Below are positions 41,154 through 53,657 of a DNA stretch of 64,000 nucleotides, in pieces. Below the pieces are notes generated by a model. The model worked only from the letters and a program-made list of their open reading frames with translations, was not told where the DNA came from and ran no database searches. The stretch's first letter is position 1. Each line of letters starts with the position of its first letter. The DNA comes from Vigna angularis (Eukaryota; Streptophyta; Magnoliopsida; Fabales; Fabaceae): the NCBI RefSeq assembly GCF_016808095.1, contig NC_068976.1, positions 36,973,871 through 37,037,870 on the forward strand, given 5' to 3'. The position numbers were made by a program, and so were the translations under genes.

Positions 41154-43661
41154 AGGTTCAAGTTAGAACCGTGAGATAAGTCCAAATTTCTTCCATTTCT
41201 TTGCTGCCAAAAATTTCCTGGTTGTTCTTGATGTGTTTCTGAAAATTCTGCACTGTTTTTCAGCAATTATTGTTGTGTTTAGGATCTATTCTTAATTTCA
41301 TTGGCTACTAGCTGTCTTTGCTTCAATTTTCCTTCATTTTATTCGGCTGTTTTTGCTTGTTTGAGTCTATTTTACCATTTAAGCATCATTTCTGGTGTTG
41401 TCTTAGTCATGCTTGGTTAATTTGTTGTTCTGTCATCAAATCTGGTTTTTAACCCAGTTTTCACGGTTCTGAAAGTGTTGGATGTGGCTACACCAATTAA
41501 GAGCAATGAACAATCAAGAGATGAGCTCAGGTGTTTAAATTTTTGCCAACCAAACTCATATCTGCATGGTTTCTGTTCTGTTTTCCAGAAAGTGTACTGC
41601 TGTAACAAAAATTCTGCTGTTTATATAGCCTTGTGCACTGTTCTATTGAACAGCAGTTGAATGATCCATTGTCTGAACCATTTGGAAGATGAAATGAGTT
41701 GATTCCAAATAGTTTGTCATGTTCCAAGCATTTAGCCGAGATGCATGTGTCTTATTGAGAAAATTCTGCTTAATTGTGTGAGGTTAGTATTAGATCATTG
41801 CTAACCATCATCAACACTGAATTTCTGCATTTGTGCAACTTTTAAATACCATTTCTAACTCCTCTTTGCTGTTTTCAAATCAGAATTGCTTTTGAATCAA
41901 AATTTGACCATGCTAGTTGTTAAATTTAGCTGAAATATGGTACTGCAGTAGTGATTTTCTGTGTTATATAGTTTTGATGTATCCAATTAGTTCCAACAAG
42001 TCATAAATCATCATCAAAACATGTTTGAATCATTGGAAAATAACTAGGTGCAATACTGTTCATTTGGTCTATTTTTCTGCATTGAAAAAAATTGACTTTG
42101 CTGCAAAACTGTGCTGGTTTTTCTGTCAAATTCTGCACTGCATTACTTTGCTTGATTCATCATTTTTAGATGCAGTAAAAGCCATGGTCCATTTAAAATA
42201 TTAAGATAACAATTCAAAAGAGATATTACAAATGTTAAAAGGCACTTAGGACCATTGCATCATCAGTTTCGAAAGTTTGAAGTGTATAAAAATCTGGTGC
42301 AGAAATCTGGTGCAACTCATTCAGGCATTTCATCAAACAGTTTTGTCAATTTTCAATGCATAGCCAATTCGTGTGTGATTCTGATTTAAAGTCTTTTCTT
42401 GTGTTTTAAATCTGATCTAGAACCATTCTTAGGATCTATTTGAGGTGCCACCGTGTTTGAAAACCCTTTCATTGCTTGATTTTCGATTTTTCTACATTCT
42501 GCACACCAACTGTTTGAAACATTTCCTGGTGTTGCTGTCTTTTGGTTGTGAAAATTACAGCACTTGAAGTGATATTTTCAGTGATTAATTGGCTTGTTGG
42601 GTAGGTGGTTTATACCTCAGGAGGTGTATCACTTTTGGAAATATAGAAGATGAATTCTGCACTTTGCAAATTTCTCTCATCCGAAAGTCCTCTTTGCTTG
42701 CTGGCTTTTTCCATTGCTATCTTCTTCCATTGTGGAAGCCGCCTGAGATAGCCTACCATTCCCTCAAGCCAACTTCCATTTCACTTCATCTAATCACTTC
42801 AATCCGCTGCACACATTCCACTTAATCCAACCAACACAGAGAGCATTCTCTGCTACAAATTCTCCAGCACTGTTCCACTGATTCTTCAATTGCAGCAGAG
42901 TTGATTGCTTCATCCAGACTCACAATTGGAAGCATCAAAGAAGGTTCAATGAAGAAGAGCAAAGACAAGAAGATGGTACTTTGGATGGGGAAACCGTGAC
43001 AATTCTGTAGCACACTTTAGAACTGCAAAGTTGTATTCTTGAGTGGTCACTTGCAGCTGAGAGAATTGCATGAATCCAAGCTGATTCATTACTTGTTTGA
43101 GAGCAACCAAAGCTGCCACATTCAACCACATCCTTGTTTTTCTAAATTTTGTGTTTCCCTTGTATTTTTGGTGTTTACTTTCTTTTTCAATTTTGTAAGT
43201 TGGCCATTTCAAGCAAGTGAAGTGGAAGAGCTCATAAGTGTTCTTCACTCATTTGCTAACTTGACTAAAAGTCTCATCACTTTAAAATTGGTAGACGGTG
43301 AGTGTGTCTTAGATCCAAAGTCTAAGCCTCACCTAGGAGACCTCACTTTAATTGCTTGTCCCATTTTCGACTAGATAGCATATATCTTGTGCGAATAGGA
43401 AGCTCTCTCTTAGGGGTCCGAATTTAGAAGTTTAGGTTGTGTCCTTTCTTTAATTTGTGTTTTTCTTTGTTGTCTTTAAGACTTAAGTGGATTTAAGAGT
43501 GATTTTGATCTAAGGACTCTAGTAAGTAGCAAGAAGCATATTTGGCAAGGATAAGGCTTGGTACTTAAGCATTCCTAGTGAATCACCTCTCTTACCTGGA
43601 ATATTGCTTCAAGTGAAAATCTCTAGTCTTTACTTCAAGAATAACATTTAAGTCCATCCTA
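41154..43661 (+). other. Leader of E2
   Basis: About 2.5 kb without a convincing ORF. It contains a 298-base internal copy of LTR sequence (42627-42924). The end (43545-43661) is homologous to the end of E1's leader. Confidence 0.7.
42627..42924 (+). repeat. LTR fragment inside the E2 leader
   Basis: Matches 40808-41105 of the 5' LTR at the same length (298 bases), from TATCACTTTTGG to CAGACTCACA, in the same orientation. Confidence 0.85.
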
Positions 43662-46600
43662 ATGTCTAGAAGGCATTCTCCTAGGATTAGTGATAGTGAA
43701 AAAGAACACTTTTCTCTTCAAACTTTAGTTAATGAATTCAAGGAAATAAGAAGAGAAATGAATGAAGAGAAAGTCAATAGAGAGCTTCAAAATGTTGTTA
43801 TTCAAGATGAGTTGAGAATGATAAGAAAAAGTAAGTCCAGGGGAAGTCAGAGTGACAACTCTCAAGAGGGAGGGATGTCTATGAGTCTGGGTGATTATTA
43901 CCCTCATCAGCCTTCTACTTCTAGAAGGCATAGGAGAAATTCTCATGCACCCCCACCCCCTAAAGAAGTCAATGTTGTGTTGCCTCACTTCCATGGGAAG
44001 GACAATGTAGAGGCTTATCTTGATTGGGAGATGAAGGTAGAACAATTGTTTGAATGCCACCAAGTGAGTGAAGAGAGGAAGGTCTCTCTAGCTACCCTAA
44101 GCTTTCAAGGGTATGCAATGTACTGGTGGACTGCCTTGGTCAAAGAGAGGCTTAGACATCAAGCCCCTCCCATCCATTATTGGAATGATCTCAAGTCTGC
44201 CCTTAGGAGGAGACACATTCCCTCCTACTACAATAGGGAACTCATGGATAAACTCCAAAGGTTACAACAAAGGTCTATGACAGTTGAGGAATATAGACAA
44301 AAGATGGAGTTGTATATGATGAGGGCAGGCATAGTGGAGGGTCCAGAAATTACTTTAGCTAGATTTTTAAGTGGGCTCAATTTTGACATAAGAGATAAGG
44401 TTGAACTTCTACCTTATAGAGATTTGAATGATCTTGTTCAAATGTGTATAAAGGTAGAACAACAAAACTTGAGAAAATCTTCTTCTAAAAGAATTCAAGT
44501 TCAACCTACTTTTGAAAAGAAAATTTTTAAAGAAAAAGAGCCATTTAAACCTCTAGCCAAAATAGAAGAGAGACCCAAGAAAGAGACACCCTCACACACA
44601 AGAACAAGTGAAATCAAATGCTTCAAATGTCTAGGAAGGGGTCATGTAGCTACTCAATGTCCTACAAAAAGAAACATTATTTTGAAAGGCAAGGACATTT
44701 ATAGTAGTGAAAGTGACACCTCAACTAGTACAAGTGAGAGTGAGGAAGAAGAGAGGGAAGAGGAAATATATGCTGATGATGGGCAACTTCTCATGGTGAG
44801 AAGGATACTTAGCAACCAACCAAGTCTTGAACACATATCACAAAGAGAGAACATCTTTCACACAAGATGTAAAATTCAAGAAAATCATTGTTCTCTCATT
44901 GTTGATAGTGGGTCTTGTTGCAATTGTTGTAGCACAAGGTTGGTTGAGAAGTTGAAACTTGATATTATTCCCCATCCAAAACCTTATAAACTTCATTGGC
45001 TAAATGAAGATGGGGATATAATAGTCAAGAATCAAGTGAAGTTAGCATTTTCCATTGGGAACTTCAAAGATGAAGTTTTATGTGATATAGTTCCCATGGA
45101 AGCATGTCATGTGTTATTGGGAAGACCATGGCAATTTGATCATCAAACTATCCATCATGGTCTAACCAATACCATCACTATCCATCAAAAGGACAAGAAG
45201 TTTGTGCTTCATCCTTTGACTCCTACCCAAGTGGCTAAGGATCAAGCACAAATGAAGTCTTTAAGAAAGCAAGAACATGCTCAAAAGAAAAAGTCAAAAA
45301 CAAAGGAGGGTATAGAAACAAGTGTGCCATCTAAGGTCACTCAACATGAAGTCCTTTTAAACAAAAAGACTTTAATCAATACACTTCAAGTTGAGCAACC
45401 TTCATATCTTCTTCTTTGTCAAGGGTCACTTACATGCACATCTAGTGATTCAAAGATTTCAACTCCTTCTCCATCCATTCAAAAACTTTTGAAAGAATTT
45501 GATGATCTATTCCCACAAGAAATTCCTAAAGGGCTTCCACCCATAAGAGGAATTGAACATCAAATTGATTTCATTCCAGGGGCAGTTCTTCCCAATAGGC
45601 CAGCCTATAGGACAAACCCCCAAGAAACTAAGGAGATTGAGACACAAGTCCAAGAGTTGCTAGATAAAGGCTTAGTTCAAAAGAGTCTAAGTCCATGTGC
45701 TGTACCAGTGTTGCTTGTTCCAAAAAAAGATGGGAAGTGGCGCATGTGTTGTGATTGTAGAGCTATCAACAACATCACAATCAAGTATAGACATCCCATT
45801 CCTAGGCTTGATGATATGTTGGATGAATTGCATGGAGCACAAATATTTTCAAAGGTAGATTTAAAAAGTGGCTATCACCAAATAAGAATTAAGGAAGGTG
45901 ATGAATGGAAAACTGCCTTTAAGACCAAGTTTGGATTATATGAATGGCTAGTTATGCCTTTTGGTCTTACAAATGCTCCAAGCACATTCATGAGACTTAT
46001 GAATCATGTCCTTAGGGATTGCATTGGGAAGTTTGTAGTTGTTTACTTTGATGACATCTTGGTATATAGTCAAAATTTGCAAACTCATGAAAAACATTTG
46101 AGAGTTGTTTTAACAATTCTTAGAACACACAAATTGTTTGCAAACTTTGACAAATGTACCTTTTGTGTTGATAGTGTCATATTTCTTGGATTTGTGGTCA
46201 CCAAAAATGGGGTTCATGTGGACCCAGAAAAAATAAAGGCCATCCAAGATTGGCCTCCTCCAAAGAATGTAGGAGAAGTAAGGAGCTTCCATGGGTTGGC
46301 AAGCTTTTACAGAAGATTTGTTCCTAACTTCTCTAGTCTTGCGTCACCCCTCATTGAGTTGGTAAAAAAAGATGTTACATTCCATTGGGGGGATAAACAA
46401 CAAAAAGCTTTTGAGCTACTCAAAGAGAAGCTCACACAAGCACCCATTCTAGCTTTGCCAAATTTTTCCAAAACTTTTGAGCTAGAATGTGATGCTTCAG
46501 GATTTGGTATAGGTGCAATATTATTACAAGAAGGACACCCAATTGCATACTTTAGTGAAAAACTTCATGGTGCCTCTTGTAATTACCCCACCTATGACAA

Positions 46601-48290
46601 AGAACTCTATGCACTTGTGAGGGCTCTTCAAACTTGGGAACATTACCTTGTTGCCAAGGAGTTTATCATTCATAGTGATCATGAATCACTTAAGTATTTG
46701 AAGAGTCAACACAAGTTACAAAAGAGGCATGCTAAGTGGTTGGAATTCATTGAACAATTCACTTATGTTATTAAATACAAGAAAGGAAGATCCAATGTGG
46801 TGGCTGATGCTTTGTCAAGAAAAATTAATCTATTAGCCACATTGGGAGCTCAAATTCTTGGATTTAATAACATTCTTGAATTATATTCACAAGATCTTGA
46901 TTTTGCTCCTATCTATGAGGAATGTCTCAATAAGCCTCAAGGAGGATTCTATGTGAAAGAGGGGTATCTTTCTAAAGAAGGAAAAATTTGCATTCCCCAA
47001 GGTTCACATAGAAAACTCCTTGTTAAAGAGACACATGAGGGAGGTTTAATGGGGCATTTTGGGGTAGAAAAGACCCTTGGCATATTGAAAGAAAAATTCT
47101 TTTGGCCTCACATGAGAAGGGATGTTCAAAGGCATTGTTTTAAGTATATAACTTGTTTAGAAGCTAAATCTAAATCAATGCCTCATGGACTTTATACTCC
47201 TTTGAATGTTACTTCCACCCCTTGGGAAGAGATAAGTATGGATTTTGTGTTAGGTCTTCCCAAAACTTCTAGGGGTTTTGATTCTATCTTTGTGGTGGTA
47301 GATAGGTTTAGCAAAATGGCTCATTTTATACCTTGCCACAAAGTAGATGATGCAAGCAACATTGCAAAGTTATTCTTTAGAGATGTGGTTAAACTTCATG
47401 GTCTACCTAAGGTAATAGTTTCGGATAGAGATACAAAATTTCTTAGTCACTTTTGGAGGACCTTATGGTCTAGATTAGGGACTAAGTTATCTTTTTCTAC
47501 CACTTGCCATCCTCAAACAGATGGTCAAACTGAGGTAGTAAATAGATCTCTTTCCACATTACTAAGGGTAGTTCTAAAAGGTAATCACAAATCTTGGGAT
47601 GAGTATCTTCCTCATGTTGAGTTTGCCTACAATAGAGTAGTTCATGGAACTACTAAATTGTCTCCTTTTGAAGTTGTTTATGGTTTTAATCCTTTGACAC
47701 CCATGGATTTAATACCCCTTCCAAATGCTATTGATTTCATTCATCAAGATGGGGTATCTAAATCTAAGTTTATCAAAGAATTACATCACAAGGTTAAAAC
47801 TCAAATTCAACAACAAAATGAGAAATATGCCAAGCAACATAACAAGGGCAAGAAAGAGTTAATCTTCAATGAAGGAGATCTAGTTTGGATTCATCTTAGA
47901 AAGGAAAGATTTCCTCAACTAAGAAAATCCAAACTCAATCCTAGAGGAGATGGACCTTTTAGAGTGATCAGGAGGATAAATAACAATGCATATCAAATTG
48001 ATCTTCCTCCTGAATATGGTGTTCATGCTACCTTCAATGTATCTGACCTTAAACCTTTTGCAGGTTATGCAAGTGAAGATGACGAGCCTATGGATTTGAG
48101 GGCAAATCCCTCTCAAGAGGGAGGGGATGATACAAGAAGGCCTAACACCATTGGACCTATCACAAGAGGGATGATCAAGAAGCTACAAGATGAGTACTCT
48201 CCCAAAGGCCAAACCCTCTTTGCTATCTTTGGATGGAAGATTGGAGACCTAGAAGATGCTTGTAAGATGCCAAAACATGGAGAAGGGTAA
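43662..48290 (+). CDS. gag-pol polyprotein of E2
   Basis: 1542 residues in one frame. Order: gag core about 95-280 ([27 protein letters not shown]); CCHC knuckle 320-333 ([14 protein letters not shown]); acidic linker; protease with DSG at 415-417; reverse transcriptase with [13 protein letters not shown] and YFDDILVYS (YFDD 795-798); RNase H with D944 ([13 protein letters not shown]); integrase with H1125, H1132, Y1162 and C1165, and catalytic D1194, D1255, E1291 in DD35E spacing; then a GPF module ([18 protein letters not shown]) and FNVSDLKPF. No clear chromodomain. The last about 54 residues are encoded inside the 3' LTR. At 1162 a Tyr stands where the integrase zinc finger normally has the first Cys of C-x2-C. 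Clade not assigned with confidence. Start chosen because the upstream leader is conserved with E1. Confidence 0.95.
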   Translation: MSRRHSPRISDSEKEHFSLQTLVNEFKEIRREMNEEKVNRELQNVVIQDELRMIRKSKSRGSQSDNSQEGGMSMSLGDYYPHQPSTSRRHRRNSHAPPPPKEVNVVLPHFHGKDNVEAYLDWEMKVEQLFECHQVSEERKVSLATLSFQGYAMYWWTALVKERLRHQAPPIHYWNDLKSALRRRHIPSYYNRELMDKLQRLQQRSMTVEEYRQKMELYMMRAGIVEGPEITLARFLSGLNFDIRDKVELLPYRDLNDLVQMCIKVEQQNLRKSSSKRIQVQPTFEKKIFKEKEPFKPLAKIEERPKKETPSHTRTSEIKCFKCLGRGHVATQCPTKRNIILKGKDIYSSESDTSTSTSESEEEEREEEIYADDGQLLMVRRILSNQPSLEHISQRENIFHTRCKIQENHCSLIVDSGSCCNCCSTRLVEKLKLDIIPHPKPYKLHWLNEDGDIIVKNQVKLAFSIGNFKDEVLCDIVPMEACHVLLGRPWQFDHQTIHHGLTNTITIHQKDKKFVLHPLTPTQVAKDQAQMKSLRKQEHAQKKKSKTKEGIETSVPSKVTQHEVLLNKKTLINTLQVEQPSYLLLCQGSLTCTSSDSKISTPSPSIQKLLKEFDDLFPQEIPKGLPPIRGIEHQIDFIPGAVLPNRPAYRTNPQETKEIETQVQELLDKGLVQKSLSPCAVPVLLVPKKDGKWRMCCDCRAINNITIKYRHPIPRLDDMLDELHGAQIFSKVDLKSGYHQIRIKEGDEWKTAFKTKFGLYEWLVMPFGLTNAPSTFMRLMNHVLRDCIGKFVVVYFDDILVYSQNLQTHEKHLRVVLTILRTHKLFANFDKCTFCVDSVIFLGFVVTKNGVHVDPEKIKAIQDWPPPKNVGEVRSFHGLASFYRRFVPNFSSLASPLIELVKKDVTFHWGDKQQKAFELLKEKLTQAPILALPNFSKTFELECDASGFGIGAILLQEGHPIAYFSEKLHGASCNYPTYDKELYALVRALQTWEHYLVAKEFIIHSDHESLKYLKSQHKLQKRHAKWLEFIEQFTYVIKYKKGRSNVVADALSRKINLLATLGAQILGFNNILELYSQDLDFAPIYEECLNKPQGGFYVKEGYLSKEGKICIPQGSHRKLLVKETHEGGLMGHFGVEKTLGILKEKFFWPHMRRDVQRHCFKYITCLEAKSKSMPHGLYTPLNVTSTPWEEISMDFVLGLPKTSRGFDSIFVVVDRFSKMAHFIPCHKVDDASNIAKLFFRDVVKLHGLPKVIVSDRDTKFLSHFWRTLWSRLGTKLSFSTTCHPQTDGQTEVVNRSLSTLLRVVLKGNHKSWDEYLPHVEFAYNRVVHGTTKLSPFEVVYGFNPLTPMDLIPLPNAIDFIHQDGVSKSKFIKELHHKVKTQIQQQNEKYAKQHNKGKKELIFNEGDLVWIHLRKERFPQLRKSKLNPRGDGPFRVIRRINNNAYQIDLPPEYGVHATFNVSDLKPFAGYASEDDEPMDLRANPSQEGGDDTRRPNTIGPITRGMIKKLQDEYSPKGQTLFAIFGWKIGDLEDACKMPKHGEG

Positions 48291-48875
48291 AAGTGGACTT
48301 TGGCACATGGGGGGGGGGGGGGGTGTGCGCATAGTAGTCTAAGGGGTAGTATTAGCTTATTTCAATTCTTTATGCGCATATGTAATAAGCCACGTGAATA
48401 ATATGGCTTCTAAAAGAACCATCACATTTTGCACATGTGGGTAAGGTGGCACTTGATCCGTATTTTGTGGATCTCCTTACTTCACATACATTGCATTACA
48501 TGGAGCTGAGAGTTAGCTATATAAGCTACTAGGATAAGCATGTATATCACTTTTGGAAATATAGAAGATGAATTCTGCACTTTGCAAATTTCTCTCATCC
48601 GAAAGTCCTCTTTGCTTGCTGGCTTTTTCCATTGCTATCTTCTTCCATTGTGGAAGCCGCCTGAGATAGCCTACCATTCCCTCAAGCCAACTTCCATTTC
48701 ACTTCATCTAATCACTTCAATCCGCTGCACACATTCCACTTAATCCAACCAACACAGAGAACATTCTCTACTACAAATTCTCCAGCACTGTTCCACTGAT
48801 TCTTCAATTGCAGCAGAGTTGATTGCTTCATCCAGACTCACAGATCTGTTCCTATGCATCCCCCTTGATGCATCA
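48128..48875 (+). repeat. 3' LTR of E2
   Basis: 748 bp; G-run of 15 at about 48309. Visible substitutions relative to the 5' LTR include GAGAGCATTCTCTGC against GAGAACATTCTCTAC. The gag-pol stop lies 163 bases inside it. Confidence 0.95.
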
Positions 48876-51513
48876 CTCAACTTCCTTGACTCCCTCCACT
48901 TCCTCCACTTCCTCCACTTCGTCCAGTTCGTCAACTTATTCAACTTCGTCAACTTAGTCCAGTTCGTCAACTTCGTCCACGACGTCCACTTCGTGAACTT
49001 CGTCCACTTGTTCTTCTTCTTCTTCTTCTTCTTATTTTGCTTCCCCCTCTTCTCCTTCGTCTCCTTCGTCCACTTTATCCATTTCGTCCACTTTGTTAAC
49101 TTAGTCCACTTCACAACGTTGTCCACTTCGTCAACTTCGTCCAGTTTGTCCACTTCTTCTTCTTCTTTTTCTTCTGCTTCTTCTTTTTCTTCTTCTTCTT
49201 CTTCTGCGTCTTCTTCTTCTCCTTCGTCTCCTTCGTCCACTTCGTCCACTTCATCAACTTAGTCCACTTCGTCAACATAGTCCACTTCGTCCACTTTATC
49301 CACTTCGTCCATTTCTTCAACTTCATCCACTTCGTCCACTTCGTCCACTTCCTTCATTTCCTCCACTTCGTCCACTTCTTCCACTTCATCCAATTTGCCC
49401 AGTTCGTCCACTTCGTCCGCATCGTCAACTTCGCCAACTTCGTCCACTACGTCCACTTCGTTCATTTCGTCCACTTCGCCCACTTCCACGAGTTCCTCCA
49501 CTTCGTCCACTTCCTCAATTTCGTCCACTTCGTACACTTCTACCACTTCCTCCACTTCCTCTACTTCCTCCACTTCCTTGACTCCCTCCACTTCCTCCAC
49601 TTCGTCCACTTCGTCCAGTTCCTCCACTTCGTCCACTTCGTCCAATTCGTCAACTTATTCCACTTCATCAACTTAGTCCACTTCGTCAACTTCGTCCACT
49701 TCTTCAACTTTTTCTTCTTCTTCTTCTTCTTCTGATTCCCTTTCTTCCCCTTCGTCTCCTTCGTCCACTTCGTCTACTTCATCCACTTCGTCAAGTTAGT
49801 CCACTTTGTCAACTTAGTCCACTTCGTCAACTTTGTCCACTTCGTCCAGTTCGTCAACTTTCTAACTTCCTCAACTTCGTCCACTTCGTTCACTTCGTCC
49901 AATTCGCCCAGTTCCTCGAGTTTCTCCACTTTGTACACTTAGCCAACTTCGTCCATTTCGTCCACTTCTACCACTTCCTTCACTTCCTTGACTCCCTCGA
50001 CTTCCTCCATTTCGTCCTCTTCGTCCACCTCGTCCACTTCGTCCACTTCGTCCAGTTCGTCAACTTATTCCACTTCGTCAACTTACTCCAGTTCGTCAAC
50101 GTTGTCCACTTCCTCCACGACGTCCACTTCGTCAACTTCGTCCACTTGTTCTTCTTCTTCTTCTTATTATTATTATTTTGCTTCCCCTTATTCTCCTTCG
50201 TCTCCTTCGTCCACTTCGTCCACTTTATCCACTTCGTCAACTTAGTCTACTTCGTCAACTTAGTCCACTTCGTCCACTTCTTGCACTTCTTCTTCTTCTT
50301 CGTCTTCTTCTTCTTCTTCTTCTTCTTCTTCTTCTTCTTCTTCTTCTGCTGTTGTTGCTTCTGCTTCTCCTTCTTCTCGTTCGTCTCCTTCGTTCACTTC
50401 ATCCACTGTCTCATATTAGTCCACTTCGCAACTTTGTCCATTTCGTCAACTTCGTCCATTTCATCCACTTCTTCTTCTTCTTCTTGTTCTTCTTCTTCAT
50501 CTTCTTCTGCTTCCCCTTCTTCTCCTTCATCTCGTAACTCCACTTCGTCCACTTCGTCAACTTGCTCCACATCGTCCACTTCGTCAACATATTCCACTTC
50601 GTCAACTTAGTCCACTTCGTCAACTTCGTCCACTTCGCCCACTTCTTCTTCTTCCTCTTCTTCTTTTTCTTTTTTTTTTCTTCTTCTTCTTCTTCTTTTT
50701 CTTTTCTTCTTCTTCTTCTTCTTCTTCTTCTTCTTCTTCTTCTTCTGCTGCTTCTGCTTCTCCTTCTTCTCCTTCGTCTCCTTCGTCCACTTCGTCCACT
50801 TTGTCAACTTAGTGCACTTCGCAACTTTGTCCACTTCGTCAACTTCGTCCACTTCGTCGTCTTCTTCTTCTTCTTCTTCTTCTTCTTGATGTTCTTCTAC
50901 TTCCCCTTCTTCTCCTTCGTCTCCTAACGCAACTTCGTCCACTTCGTCAACTTAGTCCACTTCGTCAACTTATTCCACTTCGTCAACTTATTCCACTTCT
51001 TCTTCTTCTTCTTCTTCTTCTTCTGCTTCTCCTTCTTCCACTTGGTCACCTTCGTCCAGTTCGTCCAATTCATCCACTTAGTCCACTTCGTCAACTTAGT
51101 CCACTTTGTCCACTTTATCCACTTTGTCCATTTCTTCCACTTCTTCCACTTCTTCTTCGTCTTCTTCTTCTTCTTCTTCTTCTTCTTCTTCTGCTTCTCC
51201 TTCGTCTTTTTCGTCCACTTCCTCCACTTCTTCCACTACGTCCATTTCCTCCACTTTGTGCACTTCTTCCACTTCGTTCAGTTCGTCCACTTCGTCAACT
51301 TCGCCAAATTCGTCAACTGTGTCCACTTCGTCCACTTCGCCCACTTCCTCGAGTTTCTCGAGTTCTACCAGTTCCTCCACTTCGTCCACTTCGTCAACTT
51401 CGTCCACCTCGTCCATTTCGTCCACTTCCTCCACTTTTACCACTTCCTCCACTTCCTCTACTTCCTCCACTTCCTCGACTCCGTCCACTTCGTCCACTTC
51501 GTCAACTTCGTCC

Positions 51514-51544
<31 letters not shown>

Positions 51545-51955
51545 CGTCTTCGTCTTCGTCTTCTTCTTCTTCTTCTTCTTCTTCTTCTTCTTCTTCATAT
51601 CCTTCTGCTTCCCCTTCTTCTCCTTCGTCTCCTTCCTCCACTTAGTCCACTTCGTCAACTTAGTCCACTTTGTCAACTTAGTCCACTTCGTCAACCTAGT
51701 CCACTTCGTCAACTTCGTCCACTTGGTCCACTTCGTCAACTTATTCCACTTCGTCATTTTAGTCCACTTCGTCAACTTCGTCCACTTCTTGCACTTATTC
51801 TTCTTCTTCTTTTTCTTCTTCATCATCATCTTCTTCTGCTTCCCCGTCTTCTCCTTCGTCTCCATCCTCCACTTCGTCAACTTAGTCCACTTCGTCAACT
51901 TCGTCCATTTCGTCAACTTCGTCCACTTCTACCACTTCCTCCACTTCGTCCCCTT
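48876..51955 (+). repeat. Pyrimidine minisatellite block 7
   Basis: About 3.1 kb between E2 and copy D; long (TTC)n tracts near 50280-50345 and 50690-50745 alternate with nine-base units. Confidence 0.95.
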
Positions 51956-53273
51956 TGATAACAGTTGAAAAACTGTTATTTTCATGCTTAAAATTGATAC
52001 TAAAAGCAACCTTTAGACTTAGAAACTAGCTTGAAATCAATACTTTTATCTATATTTTCAGAAATAAGAGAGCTGGACAGGTTTATGCTTGATTTGAGTG
52101 TTTTTGTGCAGGTTTTAAGGTGAATTTAGTGAAAAGAGTGAAGAAGGAGAGAAGTGACATTAGAAAAGACAAGAAAGAGTGCAAAAAGAGAAGTCGAAGG
52201 CACCGCTCAGCGGTAATTTACCGCTGAGCGGCACTCAAGAGGTCACGTTGGAACCGCTGAGGGGCAAAATGGCCGCTGAGGGGAAGAAAGAAGACGCGCA
52301 ACCACCGCTGAGCGGTAAATACCGCTGAGCGGCACTTTTTGGGCTTGGGCTTTTGTAATCTTTTGTAACTCTAGATTAGTATATAAGGGCTTGCACGTCC
52401 TAGGGTTAGGTATCTTTGGCAGAAACGAGGCAAACACTCTCTCTTCCACCCCTTTGAAGGAGGATCTTGGATGCTCAGGCTACCTCTTCACCTTTATTGG
52501 GTTTATTCTTTCATTCTTTCATTATTGTTCATCTAGGTTCACCATGAATATGGTGAACTAAACCTTGTATGTTTGTTGGGGAATCAATGTAATCTCTTGA
52601 AGCTCTCATATATGGAATTTATGTTTGCATCTTAATCTAAGACTTATGCTTTCTTTCATCATTAGTTAGGGTTTTTCCTCTTTGCTCAATGCGTGCATTG
52701 TTTAACTCATTCTATTGCATGATTATTGGTTTTGTCGATACGGACACGTACGGGGAAGTCTAGATCCGGGGAATTTCTCCCAATATTATACTGACAATAT
52801 TATATTGGTTGTCGTTAAGCTCCTGCACTCATGAACTAATCATTAGGAATGCTAGGAATTGTATGAACTATTTGATTAGGGAGAAGCCATCTAGAATGGT
52901 ACATTAGAGAGTGGCATTAACAATGATGATTTGAATGTTGAATTCCTAAAATGTATGAGAGTGGATGAGATGAAATTGACCCCCAACAACATATTCATTC
53001 ATATATTCCATTGAAAGTGTTTATCTTTTGTCTTTGCCATTGATCAATTCATGCATACATGTTTAGTTTTTCGTCTTGCATAATATAATCCAATTATTTC
53101 GTCCTTAAGTCTTAGCTAATCAACAAACCACACAACTAAACTAGGCCGTGAGTCCTTTGGGAAGAACGATACTTGGTCTTACCAAGTTTATTACTTGAAC
53201 GATTCGGTCATACTTGCCGATTGTGAAACAAGTTTGTGACATCATATTTTGGTGCTTACAAATTTGTCCATCA
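51956..53273 (+). repeat. 5' LTR of copy D
   Basis: Starts TGATAACAGTTGAAAAACTG, ends GTCCATCA. CCGCTNAGCGG palindromes and half-related CCGCTGAGGGG boxes at about 52202-52335, TATA box TATATAA at 52380-52386, then the presumed transcript leader from CCTAGGGTT. Confidence 0.95.
52202..52335. promoter_or_regulatory. CCGCTNAGCGG palindrome cluster upstream of the LTR TATA box (copy D)
   Basis: Four CCGCT(C/G)AGCGG palindromes in two pairs, separated by two CCGCTGAGGGG variants, end about 45 bases before TATATAA. Equivalent clusters occur in all LTRs of the family. Confidence 0.7.
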
Positions 53274-53279
53274 AGTTTT

Positions 53280-53297
53280 TGGCGCCGTTGCCGGGGA
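53280..53297 (+). other. Primer-binding site of copy D
   Basis: TGGCGCCGTTGCCGGGGA, Athila type. Confidence 0.9.
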
Positions 53298-53405
53298 TTC
53301 TGGTTTAACTGGTTAATTTGTGTGATTATTGATTATCTTTGACTTTTTGAATTTCTGTTTTTATTTTTTCTGTTTTTATTTTATTTTATTTTATTTTATT
53401 TTTCT

Positions 53406-53445
<40 letters not shown>

Positions 53446-53657
53446 CTTTTTAGGTTAGGTTAGATTTTATTTTATTTTATCTTTTTAGGTTAGGTTAGAT
53501 TTTATTTATTTTATTTTAATTTTTAGGTTAGATTAGGATTTATTTTATTCTATCTTATTTGATTCTATCTTCTAAATCTTTTTATCTTCTGAATTTATAT
53601 CTTCTTCTATATCTTTTTGTGCTAACAAATCTTTTCTAGGGTTTTGTTTTCTTGTGT
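53298..53657 (+). repeat. T-rich leader of copy D
   Basis: Low-complexity TTTTATTTTATTTT, a long T-run at about 53408-53443 and repeats of TTTTTAGGTTAGGTTAGATT. The ORF start follows GTGTATGCAG, which resembles a splice acceptor; a leader intron is possible but I cannot fix the donor. Confidence 0.6.

Larger units (their letters stand above)
40393..48875 (+). mobile_element. E2: full-length Ty3/gypsy retrotransposon with gag-pol ORF
   Basis: 8.48 kb with LTRs of 746 and 748 bp, target duplication CTCAA on both sides (40388-40392 and 48876-48880), initiator-Met primer site, a 2.5-kb leader, one uninterrupted gag-pol ORF and PPT AAGAGGGAGGGGA. The LTRs differ by about three substitutions that I can see plus the length of a G-run (13 against 15), so insertion is recent. 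It is structurally complete, but see the integrase change. Confidence 0.95.

Noticed and set aside
41003..43374. Several 60-110 codon frames in the E2 leader
   Set aside because: They overlap on both strands, do not match each other or a known family, and some are repeated only because of the LTR fragment.
51096..51641. Acidic minus-strand frames (DEVDEV, EEEE) throughout the array, which look like acidic proteins
   Set aside because: Same repeat artefact; no start context, no non-repetitive domain, and frames end wherever a repeat variant introduces a stop.
53408..53443. Long T-run as a poly(A) tail of a LINE or retrocopy
   Set aside because: It lies in the leader of copy D between primer site and gag, where C also has T-rich low-complexity sequence.
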